Shown here: positions 10,444 to 19,714 of the stretch, in pieces
Numbering within the stretch: position 1 is the first letter of the stretch
How the letters are laid out: each line of letters opens with the position of its first letter
Source: Rickettsia felis URRWXCal2
GTDB lineage: Bacteria; Pseudomonadota; Alphaproteobacteria; Rickettsiales; Rickettsiaceae
Length of the DNA: 64,000 bases
Assembly (NCBI GenBank): GCA_000012145.1
Contig: CP000053.1
Span: 744,001-808,000, forward strand
Direction of reading: 5' to 3'
Notes under the pieces: generated by a model
The model's database searches: none
Seen by the model: only the letters and a program-made list of their open reading frames with translations
Told to the model about the DNA's origin: nothing
Program-made: the position numbers and the translations under genes

Positions 10444-10474
10444 AATATATATAACAATTCTTCTATTTCTGCAA
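10444..10474 (-). promoter_or_regulatory. Likely sigma-70 promoter of tRNA-Asp
   Basis: On the minus strand, TTGCAG (10474-10469) and TATATT (10449-10444) are 19 bp apart, and the -10 lies about 18 bp before the tRNA 5' end. Spacing and position fit a tRNA promoter. Confidence 0.4.
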
Positions 10475-10681
10475 GAGTAAAATATCTTATTTTATCAAAA
10501 AATATACAGCACCTAAACCTCTAAACATTCCTGCTTATTATTATTAATCCAAATTAGTCACTATTAGTTGAAGCCTTGAAAATTATTATAATTTTTAAGG
10601 ACTTTGTTAAAAAAGAAAAACCTATTGGTTACATTTACATTAACAAAATTTTATTTTATTAATAATTATTAGAGGTTTTAT

Positions 10682-10990
10682 ATGACTAAACCATATGTCA
10701 TTAAATTAACTACTCCTTTTGAGCGTATTAAACTTTATAATCCTATACCCGATATTGCTCTTAGAAGTGCTATTATTATGCAGGCAATAATAGATGCAAC
10801 TAATACTTCTACCAAGAAAGAGGCAACAAAAGCAGAATATAACGCTAAAAAATGGCTTTTTGAAAATAATGAAAATTTTAATGCTACCTGCTTAGAAATG
10901 GGCATTGAGCCTAATTATGTAAGAAAGACTGCTAAAAAACTAATTAAGTCGCAACAAAATAAGGATAAGCGTCCTAAACTCTACGGCTAA
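10682..10990 (+). CDS. Small conserved hypothetical protein, possible helix-turn-helix
   Basis: This 102-aa basic protein begins after AGAGGTTTTAT, a good ribosome site also seen before sca4. The C-terminal half (AKKWLFENNENFNATCLEMG then IEPNYVRKTAKKLIK) resembles short phage and bacterial proteins with a W-L/F...CxxxGIxPxYVR block, which looks like a small helix-turn-helix DNA-binding unit. No operon partner is obvious, and a strong hairpin follows. Function unknown; DNA binding is an inference from the motif and basic tail. Confidence 0.65.
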   Translation: MTKPYVIKLTTPFERIKLYNPIPDIALRSAIIMQAIIDATNTSTKKEATKAEYNAKKWLFENNENFNATCLEMGIEPNYVRKTAKKLIKSQQNKDKRPKLYG

Positions 10991-11040
10991 AGTTTAAATT
11001 AAATTAATTTGTAATAAAACTTGAAATTACTCTAAATATA

Positions 11041-11085
11041 AATTAATTGTATAGGTGTTACTTAGTAACACCTATACAATTAATT
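11041..11085. terminator. Strong 20-bp inverted repeat, likely bidirectional terminator
   Basis: AATTAATTGTATAGGTGTTA (11041-11060) is perfectly complementary to 11066-11085 across a 5-nt loop. The AT-rich outer arms supply A- and T-rich flanks. It separates the 102-aa gene from hpf. Confidence 0.6.
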
Positions 11086-11108
11086 ATTTCAGATTATAAA
11101 GGTTATTT

Positions 11109-11687
11109 ATGATTATTTCAGTTTCAGCTCAACATATTTCGATCGGTAATAGCTTACAAGAATATTCCAAAGAGAGGGCTACGCAAGTAGTTAAAAAATA
11201 TTTTACCGATATAATAAATATAGATATACATTTTTCAAAAGAGGGCATTAACTTTAAATGTGATATTATAGTAAAATATGGATCAGGTAAACATAGTATA
11301 GTCAAAAGTAATGATAGTTGTAGTGATATATATGTAGCTTTTGATAAAGCTATGTCAAAACTAGAAAAACAGCTTAGAAAATATAAATCAAAATTCAAAA
11401 ATCATCATGCGGGTAAAGTAAAAATATCAGAAATTGCTTACGAAGGTACCAAATATATTATTAATCCGCAATCTGATAGTGACACCTCTAACTCCGAAGA
11501 TAATGATAATCCGGCAATTATCGCTGAAAAGCCTGTAGAAATATTAAAATTATCAGTAAAAGAAGCGGTAATGAAAATGGATTTAGAAGATTTACCTGCG
11601 GTAGTATTTAAAAATATCAATAATGATCGTATCAATATAGTTTATTATCGTAAAGACGGTAATATTTCTTGGGTAGATTATAATTAA
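11109..11687 (+). CDS. hpf: Ribosome hibernation promoting factor, long form
   Basis: HPF binds the 30S decoding site and parks ribosomes as inactive dimers during stress. The N-terminal about 100 residues are the S30EA/YfiA domain (MIISVSAQHISIGNSLQEYS at the start, then a Lys-rich helix KLEKQLRKYKSK). The C-terminal block (AVMKMDLEDLPAVVFKN...) is the dimerisation domain of long-form HPF. At 192 aa it has the usual alphaproteobacterial length. AAAGG stands shortly before the ATG. Its TAA overlaps the ATG of the next gene by one base, so the two are probably cotranscribed. Confidence 0.93.
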   Translation: MIISVSAQHISIGNSLQEYSKERATQVVKKYFTDIINIDIHFSKEGINFKCDIIVKYGSGKHSIVKSNDSCSDIYVAFDKAMSKLEKQLRKYKSKFKNHHAGKVKISEIAYEGTKYIINPQSDSDTSNSEDNDNPAIIAEKPVEILKLSVKEAVMKMDLEDLPAVVFKNINNDRINIVYYRKDGNISWVDYN

Positions 11688-12196
11688 TGATTATTATCCC
11701 TTATAAAGGAGTTACGCCAAGAATCGATAAAACTGCATATATTGCCGAAAGCAGCTCTTTAATAGGAGATGTTGAAATAGGTAGTAATTCAAGTATTTGG
11801 TTTAATACGGTTCTTAGAGGCGACGTTGAATCAATAAAAATAGGAAATAATACTAACGTGCAAGACGGTAGTGTAATTCATACTTCAAGATTTAACGGAC
11901 CGGTAGAAATAGGCGATAATATAACTATCGGTCATCTCTCTCTTATTCATGCCTGTACAATACATAATAATGCTTTTATCGGTATGAATACTACAATAAT
12001 GGATTATGCAGTAATAGAAGAATATGCTTTTATTGCAGCAGGAAGCCTAATCCTCCCAAAGAAGATAATTAAATCTAAAGAATTATGGATGGGATTCCCT
12101 GCAAAATTTGTTAGATATTTAACTGATCAAGATTTAGAATATATGCAAGATAACGTAAGAAATTATGTAGAACTTGCAAATGTTTATAAGATTTAA
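11687..12196 (+). CDS. Gamma-carbonic-anhydrase-like hexapeptide-repeat protein
   Basis: A 169-aa left-handed beta-helix protein of the YrdA/PaaY/CaiE group, trimeric with zinc between subunits. The hexapeptide repeats run from about residue 10 to 145. The three family His ligands are present as VIHTS and GHLSLIHAC, so zinc binding is likely retained. Enzyme activity is uncertain in this group. It overlaps hpf by one base (TAATG) and is followed directly by a family A element. Confidence 0.88.
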   Translation: MIIIPYKGVTPRIDKTAYIAESSSLIGDVEIGSNSSIWFNTVLRGDVESIKIGNNTNVQDGSVIHTSRFNGPVEIGDNITIGHLSLIHACTIHNNAFIGMNTTIMDYAVIEEYAFIAAGSLILPKKIIKSKELWMGFPAKFVRYLTDQDLEYMQDNVRNYVELANVYKI

Positions 12197-12312
12197 TGTC
12201 ATTCCCGCGTAGGCGGGAATCCAGCATAAAGCGAGATAAATCGAGCTTTTAATTTCAAAAATCTGCTGTATTTATACTTTTTTTGGATTCCTGCTTTCGC
12301 AGGAATGACATA
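12197..12312. repeat. Family A palindromic element (A1)
   Basis: Starts TGTCATTCCCGCG right after the stop codon and ends CGCAGGAATGACA. The internal part (AGCATAAAGCGAGATAAATC) is shared with the copy at 55849. Confidence 0.85.
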
Positions 12313-12318
12313 AGAACC

Positions 12319-12352
12319 ATGCAACAAAGTCGCTAAAGGCAGGAATGACATA
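12319..12352. repeat. Half copy of family A overlapping the folD 3' end
   Basis: CATGCAACAAAGTCGCTAAA followed by GGCAGGAATGACATA is one arm of family A. It supplies the last codons and stop of folD. Confidence 0.65.
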
Positions 12353-13226
12353 CTGTACTATAAGAATCCTTAAACGCCTTAACCGTATTTTTAAGTAAAA
12401 ATGCAATAGTCATCGGTCCGATACCGCCAGGAACAGGAGTAATATATTTTACTTTAGATTTAACATTTTCAAAATCAACATCACCGATAATCTTATTGCC
12501 GCTAATTCTATTAATTCCTACATCAATTACTATAGATTCAGGATCAAAATATTCGGTAGTGAATTTTAAAGGTGACCCAATAGCCGCAACAACTATATCG
12601 GCTTTAGAAGTGATAGAGCTTAGATTTTGCGATTTGGAATGGCAAATAGTAACACTGCAATCTTCTTTTAACAGTAATGCACTTAAAGGTTTACCTACTA
12701 TATTCGAGCGTCCAATAATTACAACGTTTTTACCGGTTAAATTAGGTTCGTATTTTTTTATAACTGCAAGACAACCAAGGGCAGTGCAGGGTATAAAACC
12801 CTGACTAATCCCGCTATGTAAATAACCGACATTTAAAGGATGAAAACCATCGATATCTTTAGAAGGTGATACTGCTGATAAAATTTTATTTTTATCTATG
12901 GAGCTTGGCAAAGGAAGCTGAACTATAATTCCCGAAATCTCGTTATCAAGGTTTAACTCATTGATTTTCGATATTAAATCATCAGTATGAATAGTAGTAG
13001 ATAGATTTACTAATAAAGTATCAATTCCTATTTTATGTGCATTTTTTATTTTATTTTTTACATAAATAATGCTTGCTGGATTATCGCCTACTAGTACTAT
13101 AGCAAGCTTTGGTGAAGTGTTGGTTTGACTTTTAAGTTCTTGAATTTCTAGCTTTAAGTCTGCTAGTATCTCATTTGCTAACGCTTTACCGTCAATTATA
13201 TTATTCACTATTATTTTTGTCTCCAT
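12333..13226 (-). CDS. folD: Methylenetetrahydrofolate dehydrogenase/cyclohydrolase
   Basis: FolD interconverts 5,10-methylene-THF, methenyl-THF and 10-formyl-THF with NADP, supplying one-carbon units including those for formyl-Met. At 297 aa it has the family length. Visible signatures: [18 protein letters not shown] near residue 47 (the family YVxxK catalytic Lys), [23 protein letters not shown], the Rossmann motif [10 protein letters not shown], and [11 protein letters not shown] at the end. The final residues (VCHSCL) are encoded by a family A half element, so the natural C-terminus has been replaced. A family B element lies just upstream. Confidence 0.95.
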
Positions 13227-13236
13227 TCAGTTTTAA

Positions 13237-13328
13237 CGTCATTGCGAGGAGCGAAGCGACGTGGCAATCTCATCAAATATCCTGAGATTGCGGACGTACA
13301 ATTACTACGTAATTTCCTCGCAATGACG
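13237..13328. repeat. Family B palindromic element (B1)
   Basis: Bounded by CGTCATTGCGAGGAGCGAAG and CCTCGCAATGACG, with GCAATCTC...GAGATTGC inside. Lies between folD and the reductase. Confidence 0.85.
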
Positions 13329-13352
13329 ATCTCTTTATTTAGTGACTTCCCC

Positions 13353-14360
13353 CTACTTCCTTTCCCCATACTTAGTGGTAGAATACTCAAAATGTAGAGC
13401 CTTGCCGTCAAATACTCTACTATAAGCATGATGAAGGCTACTTGCCGCTTCAGCAAAACCCGTAAGAATCAACTTAAGCTTACCGGCATAATGAGCAATA
13501 TCGCCAATGGCGTAAATACCTTCTATATTAGTTTGATAATAGGAATTATCTACCTCAATATGGTGAAGCTTAACATTTAAACCCCAATTTGCTAAGCTAC
13601 CTAAATCTTGTTTTAAACCAAAAAACGGTAGTAATATATTGGCATCTAATTTGCGAGTATTATTTTGTAGATCTTTAACTATAACCGATTGAAGTTCACT
13701 ATTATTACCATCTAAAGCATTTAATTGATAACCGGTTACTAACTCGATTTTACCGGTTTCTGCAATATGCCTTAATTGCCTTACGCTTTCAGGAGCTGCC
13801 GTAAATTTATCTCGCCTATGCACTAAATATATTTTATTTGCAATTTCCGAAAGAGAAATAGCCCAGTCAACAGCCGAATCCCCGCCGCCTGCTATAACTA
13901 TATTTTTACCTGCAAATTTGCTTTTATCATTAATAAAATAAAAAACCGATTTGCCTTCAAAATCTTCAATATTTGCAAGAGGCGGTTTATTTGGACCGAA
14001 TGAACCTGCTCCTGCTGCAATAATAATAACTTTGCTTTTAATAAGAGTGTTTTTTGAGGTTTTAATTTCAAAAAAATCATCTTGTTTATTTAGCTCTATA
14101 GCTTGCTGATTTAAGTGATATACAGGCTTAAAAGGAGCTGCTTGAAGCTCTAACTGTTTTATTAGCTCTTCTGCAGCAATTTTAGGATATGCCGGTATAT
14201 CGTAAATAGGCTTTTCAGGGTATAGAGTAATACACTGACCTCCTATGATTTCTTGAGCATCGATAATGTGGCACTTCATCCCAAGCATTCCAGCTTGAAA
14301 AACTGCAAATAATCCAACCGGACCGGTGCCTATTATTACAACATCCGTAGTATGTGTCAT
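13353..14360 (-). CDS. Ferredoxin/flavodoxin-NADP reductase, thioredoxin-reductase type
   Basis: A 335-aa FAD and NADPH flavoprotein of the YumC/FNR2 type. FAD site [14 protein letters not shown] at residues 12-25, glutathione-reductase-like [16 protein letters not shown] site [12 protein letters not shown] near 165, HRRDKFTA, and FAD motif [10 protein letters not shown] near 290. There is no CxxC redox pair, which separates it from true thioredoxin reductase. It transfers electrons from NADPH to ferredoxin or flavodoxin in the cytosol. ATG is at 14360. Confidence 0.88.
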   Translation of the reverse strand: MTHTTDVVIIGTGPVGLFAVFQAGMLGMKCHIIDAQEIIGGQCITLYPEKPIYDIPAYPKIAAEELIKQLELQAAPFKPVYHLNQQAIELNKQDDFFEIKTSKNTLIKSKVIIIAAGAGSFGPNKPPLANIEDFEGKSVFYFINDKSKFAGKNIVIAGGGDSAVDWAISLSEIANKIYLVHRRDKFTAAPESVRQLRHIAETGKIELVTGYQLNALDGNNSELQSVIVKDLQNNTRKLDANILLPFFGLKQDLGSLANWGLNVKLHHIEVDNSYYQTNIEGIYAIGDIAHYAGKLKLILTGFAEAASSLHHAYSRVFDGKALHFEYSTTKYGERK

Positions 14361-14411
14361 ATGTAATATCCTGAATTTTAAAAAGGATTTTATTGGATAT
14401 TGAGGAAATAA

Positions 14412-14837
14412 TCAAATAGATATTGATTTAATATGTCCTAACTTAGCCCAGCTAAGAATTTTTTGATCTCTAGTAAGTAGGGTAGCTCCAAGGCATTTTG
14501 CTGTTGCTACAATAATTCTGTCAGCCGGATCACCATGAAAATCATCCATAAGAGAAACGCTCTCAGCAGCGACCTCCGGAGAAATATCTTTAATAGATAA
14601 TCCGTTGATATTTGTTATAGAATTCAGAAAATCTTTTATAGGTTCGTAAACATTAATACGCTTTTTAAAGTTAAGCATAGCTATTTCCCATAATGAAATA
14701 GAACTAAGAAATAATTGCGAATTTTCTTGAGCTAAATTGATTTTGTGTTTTATTTGTTCTGATAATTCTTCAGGTTGTAATATTGACCACAATAAAACAT
14801 GGGTATCTAGTACTAAGCCACTATTAATGTTCTGCAT
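14412..14837 (-). CDS. PIN-domain toxin, VapC-like
   Basis: A 141-aa PIN ribonuclease of type II toxin-antitoxin systems. The acidic metal site is intact: LDTHVLLW (first Asp), SLWEIAML (Glu) and DPADRIIVATA (two Asp). VapC toxins cleave tRNA or rRNA and are neutralised by the partner. It overlaps the antitoxin gene upstream by 14 bp, the typical arrangement for translational coupling. Confidence 0.88.
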   Translation of the reverse strand: MQNINSGLVLDTHVLLWSILQPEELSEQIKHKINLAQENSQLFLSSISLWEIAMLNFKKRINVYEPIKDFLNSITNINGLSIKDISPEVAAESVSLMDDFHGDPADRIIVATAKCLGATLLTRDQKILSWAKLGHIKSISI

Positions 14838-15054
14838 TCCATTTTTCTTCTATTGAATCTAATATATCTGCTTTTATCTCAGCTTTATTTTTTAGCATAC
14901 CGAATATTGAGGTCTTTTTAGTATTGATAGGCAATATTTGTGCTACTTCCCTATCTCTTTTAGTAATTATAATGGATTCTTTATCGGTTTGTAATTTTTC
15001 TATTATCTCAAGACAATGAGACTTAAATTGACTTATTGCTATTTTAGTAGTCAT
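14824..15054 (-). CDS. Phd/YefM-type antitoxin of the first VapBC pair
   Basis: A 76-aa antitoxin. The N-terminal Phd/YefM DNA-binding fold is recognised from AISQFKSHCLEIIEKLQ, ESIIITKRDREVAQILPI. The C-terminal IKADILDSIEEKWNAEH is the disordered toxin-binding tail. The partner PIN toxin follows with overlap. Autorepression at the promoter upstream is expected by family. Confidence 0.87.
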   Translation of the reverse strand: MTTKIAISQFKSHCLEIIEKLQTDKESIIITKRDREVAQILPINTKKTSIFGMLKNKAEIKADILDSIEEKWNAEH

Positions 15055-15085
15055 TTTATATACCAGAAAGTAAAAGTATTATCAT

Positions 15086-15112
15086 GTTATAATAGTCAAA
15101 TAGAATAGTCAA
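15086..15112 (-). promoter_or_regulatory. Probable promoter with direct repeats for the first VapBC pair
   Basis: On the minus strand, TTGACT (15112-15107) and TATAAC (15091-15086) are 15 bp apart, about 30 bp before the antitoxin ATG. ATAGTCAA occurs twice (15092-15099 and 15105-15112), which could be an antitoxin-binding direct repeat. The rest of 15113-15260 is plain AT-rich sequence presumably holding the pilus promoter. Confidence 0.4.
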
Positions 15113-15260
15113 TTACATTTTTAATTTATTTGTAAATATATTCTGTGGGAAAAATATCATAAATTCATATTTAAATATGACTATTTCTTAAACTAGCCTT
15201 GTAAAATCGTTAAAATTTGTCAAAGATTAATAATAAATATTAATTATTTTTATTAAAATT

Positions 15261-15761
15261 ATGAAAAATAACTTTAAAATTCTACGAAATATTATCGGTT
15301 TTATTATCTTAACTATAAGTACAGGAAATAGCTTCGCCTCGTCTGCTAATGCTTTTTTCCTTGTTAGTGCAACGGTTTTACCGTCTTGTATAGTTACTGC
15401 TACTCCTTTAGCTTTTGGTACGTATGTTCCGACTGCTGATTCTCTGCAAACAAACACACTTACTATAACTTGTACTTTAGGTACTAATTATACTGTTTCA
15501 TTAAACGCTGGTACTGCACCTGCCGCTACAACAAGTACTCGCAAAATGACAGGTCTCGTTAACACTACTAGTTATTTACCTTATAATCTTTATTCTAATG
15601 CAGCAAGAACTCAAAATTGGGGAAATCAATCAAGCGACTGGGTACCGGGAACAGGTACGGGATTACCTCAAACGCTCACAATATACGGAAAAATACCTCA
15701 AGGGGCAAATGTTCCTTCTGATACTTATAACGATACAATTACAGTAACCGTAGCATATTGA
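15261..15761 (+). CDS. Spore-coat-U domain pilin-like subunit, CsuA/B type
   Basis: A 166-aa secreted subunit. Residues 1-27 form a signal peptide (basic MKNNFK, hydrophobic IIGFIILTIS, cleavage near SFASSA). The mature part is a single SCPU domain: LPSCIVTATPLAFGTY, two Cys (TCTLG), then a C-terminal donor-strand-type end (NDTITVTVAY). Such proteins are the major subunit of archaic Csu-type chaperone-usher pili. It heads a locus with chaperone, usher and a second SCPU gene. Likely surface fibre for attachment, if the damaged machinery still works. Confidence 0.85.
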   Translation: MKNNFKILRNIIGFIILTISTGNSFASSANAFFLVSATVLPSCIVTATPLAFGTYVPTADSLQTNTLTITCTLGTNYTVSLNAGTAPAATTSTRKMTGLVNTTSYLPYNLYSNAARTQNWGNQSSDWVPGTGTGLPQTLTIYGKIPQGANVPSDTYNDTITVTVAY

Positions 15762-15765
15762 TATT

Positions 15766-16203
15766 ATGAAAAAATATTTTTTAAGATTTCTACCTATTCT
15801 ATTTATATTATTTACTTTTAATGTTTTTGCTAGTGCTACTATCGTACCTGTCAATATAGAGATAAGTAAAGATAATAAAATAGCAACTATGACGGTACAA
15901 AATAATGATTATACACCTAAAAAGTTTCAGCTACTTCTTTTAAAACGTGTGTATGAAAACGGTACAGAAGAATATAAAGAAACTACGGATTTAGTGGCAA
16001 CTCCGGTAACATTTACCTTGCATGGCGGTAAAACACAATTGATACGGTTAGCTTTAAAAAATACACAGAATTTTTCTACTAGAGAAAAAGACTATAGAAT
16101 CATATTAAGAGAATTACCGCGTAGAGTAAAACTAGAGAATAGTGTTACCTCTACGGTAAATCTTGTTGTTCAACATAGTATACCTATAACAATATCAAGG
16201 TAA
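15766..16203 (+). CDS. Periplasmic pilus chaperone, N-terminal domain only (CsuC-like)
   Basis: PapD-type chaperones hold pilins in the periplasm by donor-strand complementation. This 145-aa product has a signal peptide (KKYFLRFLPILFILFTFNVF then ASA) and the first immunoglobulin-like domain. A G1-strand-like block includes GGKTQLIRLALK and YRIILRELP. It then ends at HSIPITISR, where the second domain should begin. Normal family length is about 230-250 aa, and only 41 bp remain before the usher ATG, so the second domain is deleted. Function is doubtful; listed as CDS because the frame itself is intact. Confidence 0.8.
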   Translation: MKKYFLRFLPILFILFTFNVFASATIVPVNIEISKDNKIATMTVQNNDYTPKKFQLLLLKRVYENGTEEYKETTDLVATPVTFTLHGGKTQLIRLALKNTQNFSTREKDYRIILRELPRRVKLENSVTSTVNLVVQHSIPITISR

Positions 16204-16244
16204 TATCAATAGCAAATTATCTTTAACTTTAAATAAATAAGCTA

Positions 16245-18746
16245 ATGTGCTTTTTAAATAAAATAATATCGGTTTTTATAGGTATTATTTTATTTATACC
16301 GCTAAGCTTTGCAGATGAAATTATCTCCGAATCTCTTGAAGACAATTTACCTCAAACCACAGCGGACACAAACGTGCATGAGGATAAAAGGACCATTTCC
16401 CCAATTACCTCTAGAAGTAGAATTTGAGAATAGCTCTAATGAAGTTGCGGGCGACAACGAATTGATTGTTTCGCTAAAAGTTAATTATACCGAAACCGAT
16501 ATATTCCCGACTATAGTGCAAAACGCTCAAGGTCATTGTTTAATTCCTCTTGAAGATATAGAACATTTTGATGTCCAAGAAGATTATCTTAAACAGGGTC
16601 TCGCGAACTATCACGATACTGCATATATTAATTTAGATTTACTTGAGGGTACTAAATATGATCTAAACTTCGAGAATTTAGATTTAAACATTACTTTTCC
16701 AGCGGAAAAAATGCAACCTCAATCATTTGATGCTTCAGGTGGTCCTATGCAAAATGTCGATACTAAACTTATCAGCGGTGCATATCTTAATTATGACATA
16801 ACTCTTAGCCAAAATGATGATATTAATTATTTAGCCGGAGTAGAGGAACTTAATTATTTTACTGAAAACGGCGTATATAGCTATAGTTTTTTATTTCAAA
16901 CCGAAGCCGTTAAATCAAATTTTTCTAAAGTTAAAAATACTGCAAGAAACCAAAATAAATTTACACGTTTAGAAACAAATTGGACATATGAGAATGTAGA
17001 TAAAATGACTAATTGGCGGGTAGGGGATAGCATAACTAAAGCATCTTCTTGGTCTAATTCAACTAGATTTGCCGGTATTCAGTATACTACTAATTTTGCG
17101 GTTAGACCGAATTTAGTTACTTATCCGTTACTGGTTTTAGAGGGAAATCAGAACTTCCAAGCAGTATAGAGATATTTTCAAATAGTGTACCTATATATAA
17201 TGCTAAAGCTCACATGGGAGATTTTGACGTAACAAACATTCCGGTTATTACCGGTAGAGGTGACTTAATAGTTAAAACTCAAGATATAACCGGTAAAATT
17301 CAAACAATTACCATTCCTTATTATGCCTCACCGAGTTTACTGCACGAAGGGCTTTCAAATTTTTCTTATGAAGCAGGATTTCAAAGACAAGATTTTGCGA
17401 TATATAGTAATGATTACAAATATTTAGTTCTAAATACCGATTATATGCTTGGTATGAATGATTATTTAACAAGCGGTGGACGTTTTGAATTTTTAAAAAA
17501 TAATGGAGCAGTAAGGGTAACTAATAACTTAAAAATCGGAAATTTTGGAATTATAGGCATTTCAGCTGCAAGTAATATCAAAAATTTCGGTCGTTCTCAA
17601 AGAATTAATTGTGGTTATACTTATGAATCGGAATATTTTGACATTAATAGTAATTTAGATTGGAATAATAGCAATTATCAGGATGTATATAACTATCCCG
17701 ATAAAACTTTTTCAAGTTTAAATTATCAGATTTCAGCTAGCTGCGGTAATACCGATTTTGGTAATATAAGTGTTAATTTTTTGTCTTTTGTCGTAAATAA
17801 CACAATACAACAAGGTAAACGTACAAATATAATATCATCGACTTATCAAAGGAATATTACTAAAAAAGGTTTCTTAAGTTTTACTATAGGTACTGATTTA
17901 AACAGTAAACGTAAAAATAATTTTGCCTATATGTCATTTAACTTCAATTTAGACGGTAATAAAAGTATTTCATTTACCGATTCGTATCAAAATAAATATC
18001 ATACGAAGCAACTTGGTATTTCTTCACCGGTTACCTCAAATATGGGATGGGGATATAATGCTAATATAATTAAAGCTAAAGCTACAAACTATAACGTACA
18101 GCTTAATCGTAACGGTAAAAATAACGATATTGGAGTTTATCTGCAGAAAAATGATATCGAAACAATGAAACAATTTAATATCAAAGGAGGTATTGTCTCT
18201 ATTGATAAAAGCTATTATGTGACGAGACCGATTACCGGAGGTCTTGCTTTGATTAAAGTAAATAGTTTAAAAAATGTCGGAGTTTATAATAATAATCTAT
18301 TAGCCGGCTATACTGATGATAAAGGTAAAATGCTTGTACCAAACGTAACACCCTATGTTCCTTCTGAAATAAGATTAGATGATGAAAATCTACCTCTTAA
18401 TACCGAGTTTGAGGAAATTGCTTTAAAAGTTGCTCCAAAAACAAAATCAGCAGTATTATTAGATTTCAATGTTAATATAATTAAAAGTGTTGAAATGACT
18501 ATGTTTGATAGCAATAAACATTTTATTTCGTTCGATAGTACGGTTAATATTGAAGGTTTAGACGAGGAAATATTTGTAGGTTATGACGGTAAGGTTTATA
18601 TCAATGATATTAAAGACCTTGAAGTATTAAACGGCTCTATTTGTGATGAGAATGAAGAGAATAATAGATGCTGTCATTTTAGCGTGCCGGTTAATAGAGA
18701 CTTAAACGATCCTGTAATTGATTTAGGCGAAGCAATATGCAAATAA
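16245..18746 (+). pseudogene. Outer-membrane pilus usher (CsuD-like), two frameshifts
   Basis: The usher is the outer-membrane pore that assembles pili. Three reading pieces in order make one usher. First, 16245-about 16390: signal peptide IISVFIGIILFIPLSFADE. Second, about 16390-17169 in the next frame: LPLEVEF..., plug-like and early barrel. Third, about 17165-18746 back in the first frame: PSSIEIFSN, ITGRGDLIVKTQDITGK, PYYASPSLLHEGLSNFSYE, barrel strands, and a C-terminal carboxypeptidase-like part with GGLALIKVN and Cys near the end. The shifts (+1 then -1) restore the frame. Runs AAAAGG/TTTCCCC near 16386-16400 are candidate sites. No functional pore is expected unless these are sequencing errors. 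Confidence 0.85.
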
Positions 18747-19318
18747 GGACTTTGTTGTTACTCCTGCAAAAGCATTGTTGTAGGGATAGGTTTTTCCGTC
18801 ATTGCGAGGAAAAATTGAAAATTTTGACGAAGCAATCTCATGCCAAAGTCCTGAGATTGCCACGTTCCTTTCAGTCGCTCGCAATGACGATGATGCTTAT
18901 TATACCAGGAAATGCTACGGCGTTACTTGCAACATGTAACCCGTCAGTTCCAACCGTAAATTTCGGTACTTTTAATGCAGGGGCAGTGCGAACAACTTCC
19001 GTTACTGCTTCAGTTACTTGTAGTGCTTTATTATCGCTGCTTGTTAGCTATACCGTAACTTTTAGTACAGGTTCTGCCGGTATTTATAATCCAAGAAATA
19101 TGGTTAACGGGGTACGTAAGCTGAATTATAATTTATACAAAGATGCAGCTTTTACTCAAATACTCGGTAACGGTACTAGTAGTACGGTAACATATAGCTA
19201 CTTACTAGGTCTTGGACCGGTAACAAAAAACTATACCGTATATGCACGCCTGCCGTCACAACCTCTTGCCGCTGCCGGGACGTTTCAAGACACTATTACC
19301 GTAACCGTAACCCAATAA
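18737..19318 (+). CDS. Second SCPU-domain pilus subunit with an RPE in its N-terminal region
   Basis: A 193-aa protein overlapping the usher stop by 10 bp (ATGCAAATAA). Residues from about 60 on are one SCPU domain: ATCNPSVPTVNFGTFNAG, TCSALLSLLVSY, and the terminal DTITVTVTQ strand, very like the first subunit. The N-terminus starts MQIRTLLLLLQKHCC, a would-be signal peptide. Residues about 21-51 (FRHCEEKLKILTKQ...) are translated from a family B element and separate it from MLIIPGNATA, the probable original cleavage region. Export is therefore questionable. By position it matches the tip subunit CsuE, although CsuE normally has two SCPU domains. Confidence 0.75.
   Translation: MQIRTLLLLLQKHCCRDRFFRHCEEKLKILTKQSHAKVLRLPRSFQSLAMTMMLIIPGNATALLATCNPSVPTVNFGTFNAGAVRTTSVTASVTCSALLSLLVSYTVTFSTGSAGIYNPRNMVNGVRKLNYNLYKDAAFTQILGNGTSSTVTYSYLLGLGPVTKNYTVYARLPSQPLAAAGTFQDTITVTVTQ
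18797..18889. repeat. Family B element inside the second SCPU gene (B2)
   Basis: CGTCATTGCGAGGA...TCGCTCGCAATGACG, read in frame with no stop, adding 31 residues within the signal region. Confidence 0.85.
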
Positions 19319-19320
19319 TA

Positions 19321-19461
19321 GACTTCTTACCTAACTTGTTTCTAAAGGTAATTTGTACGTCAATCCGATGCTCGAATCCTCACGTACTATAGTGTACGCT
19401 GCGGTTCTGCACTTCGTGTTTCCTTCAAATTCCTCTTTATTAACTACGTTATGCAAGAAGT
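19321..19461. repeat. Family E palindromic element (E1)
   Basis: GACTTCTT...AAGAAGTTT ends around GGTAATTTGTACGTCAATCC, CCTCACGTACTATAGTGTAC and TCAAATTCCTCT. Same body as in truB and at 56751. Confidence 0.8.
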
Positions 19462-19519
19462 TTAATTAATAATTATATTAATGTTATTGCTATAACTACA
19501 TTTAATATTTTGTAGTTAC

Positions 19520-19682
19520 TTAGGCTCTGTACATTTTTGATAGAATAATCTTAATTATGGTTATTTTTTGCTGCAAATTATAAGTTTTTTTTGAAATATG
19601 AATAACTATTCTTTCAAAAATCTTATTAATTTTCCCTAAAAAATACCTCTTAATTACAATCATTAAGCAAAAGTACACAGCA
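19520..19682. repeat. Family F MITE-like element (F1)
   Basis: Ends TTAGGCTCTGTACATTTTTG and CAAAAGTACACAGC. The inner TTGAAATATGAATAACTATT and TCAAAAATCTTATTAATTTT match the copy at 48694. No coding capacity. Confidence 0.65.
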
Positions 19683-19714
19683 TCAATATTTTAACTTAAA
19701 TAAAGGGCGAATTT

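Noticed and set aside
13211..13456. 81-aa minus-strand frame between folD and the reductase
   Set aside because: Encoded by a family B element and the reductase's 3' end in another frame.
15227..15457. 76-aa minus-strand frame over the first SCPU gene
   Set aside because: Shadow of the SCPU gene, which has signal peptide and domain features.
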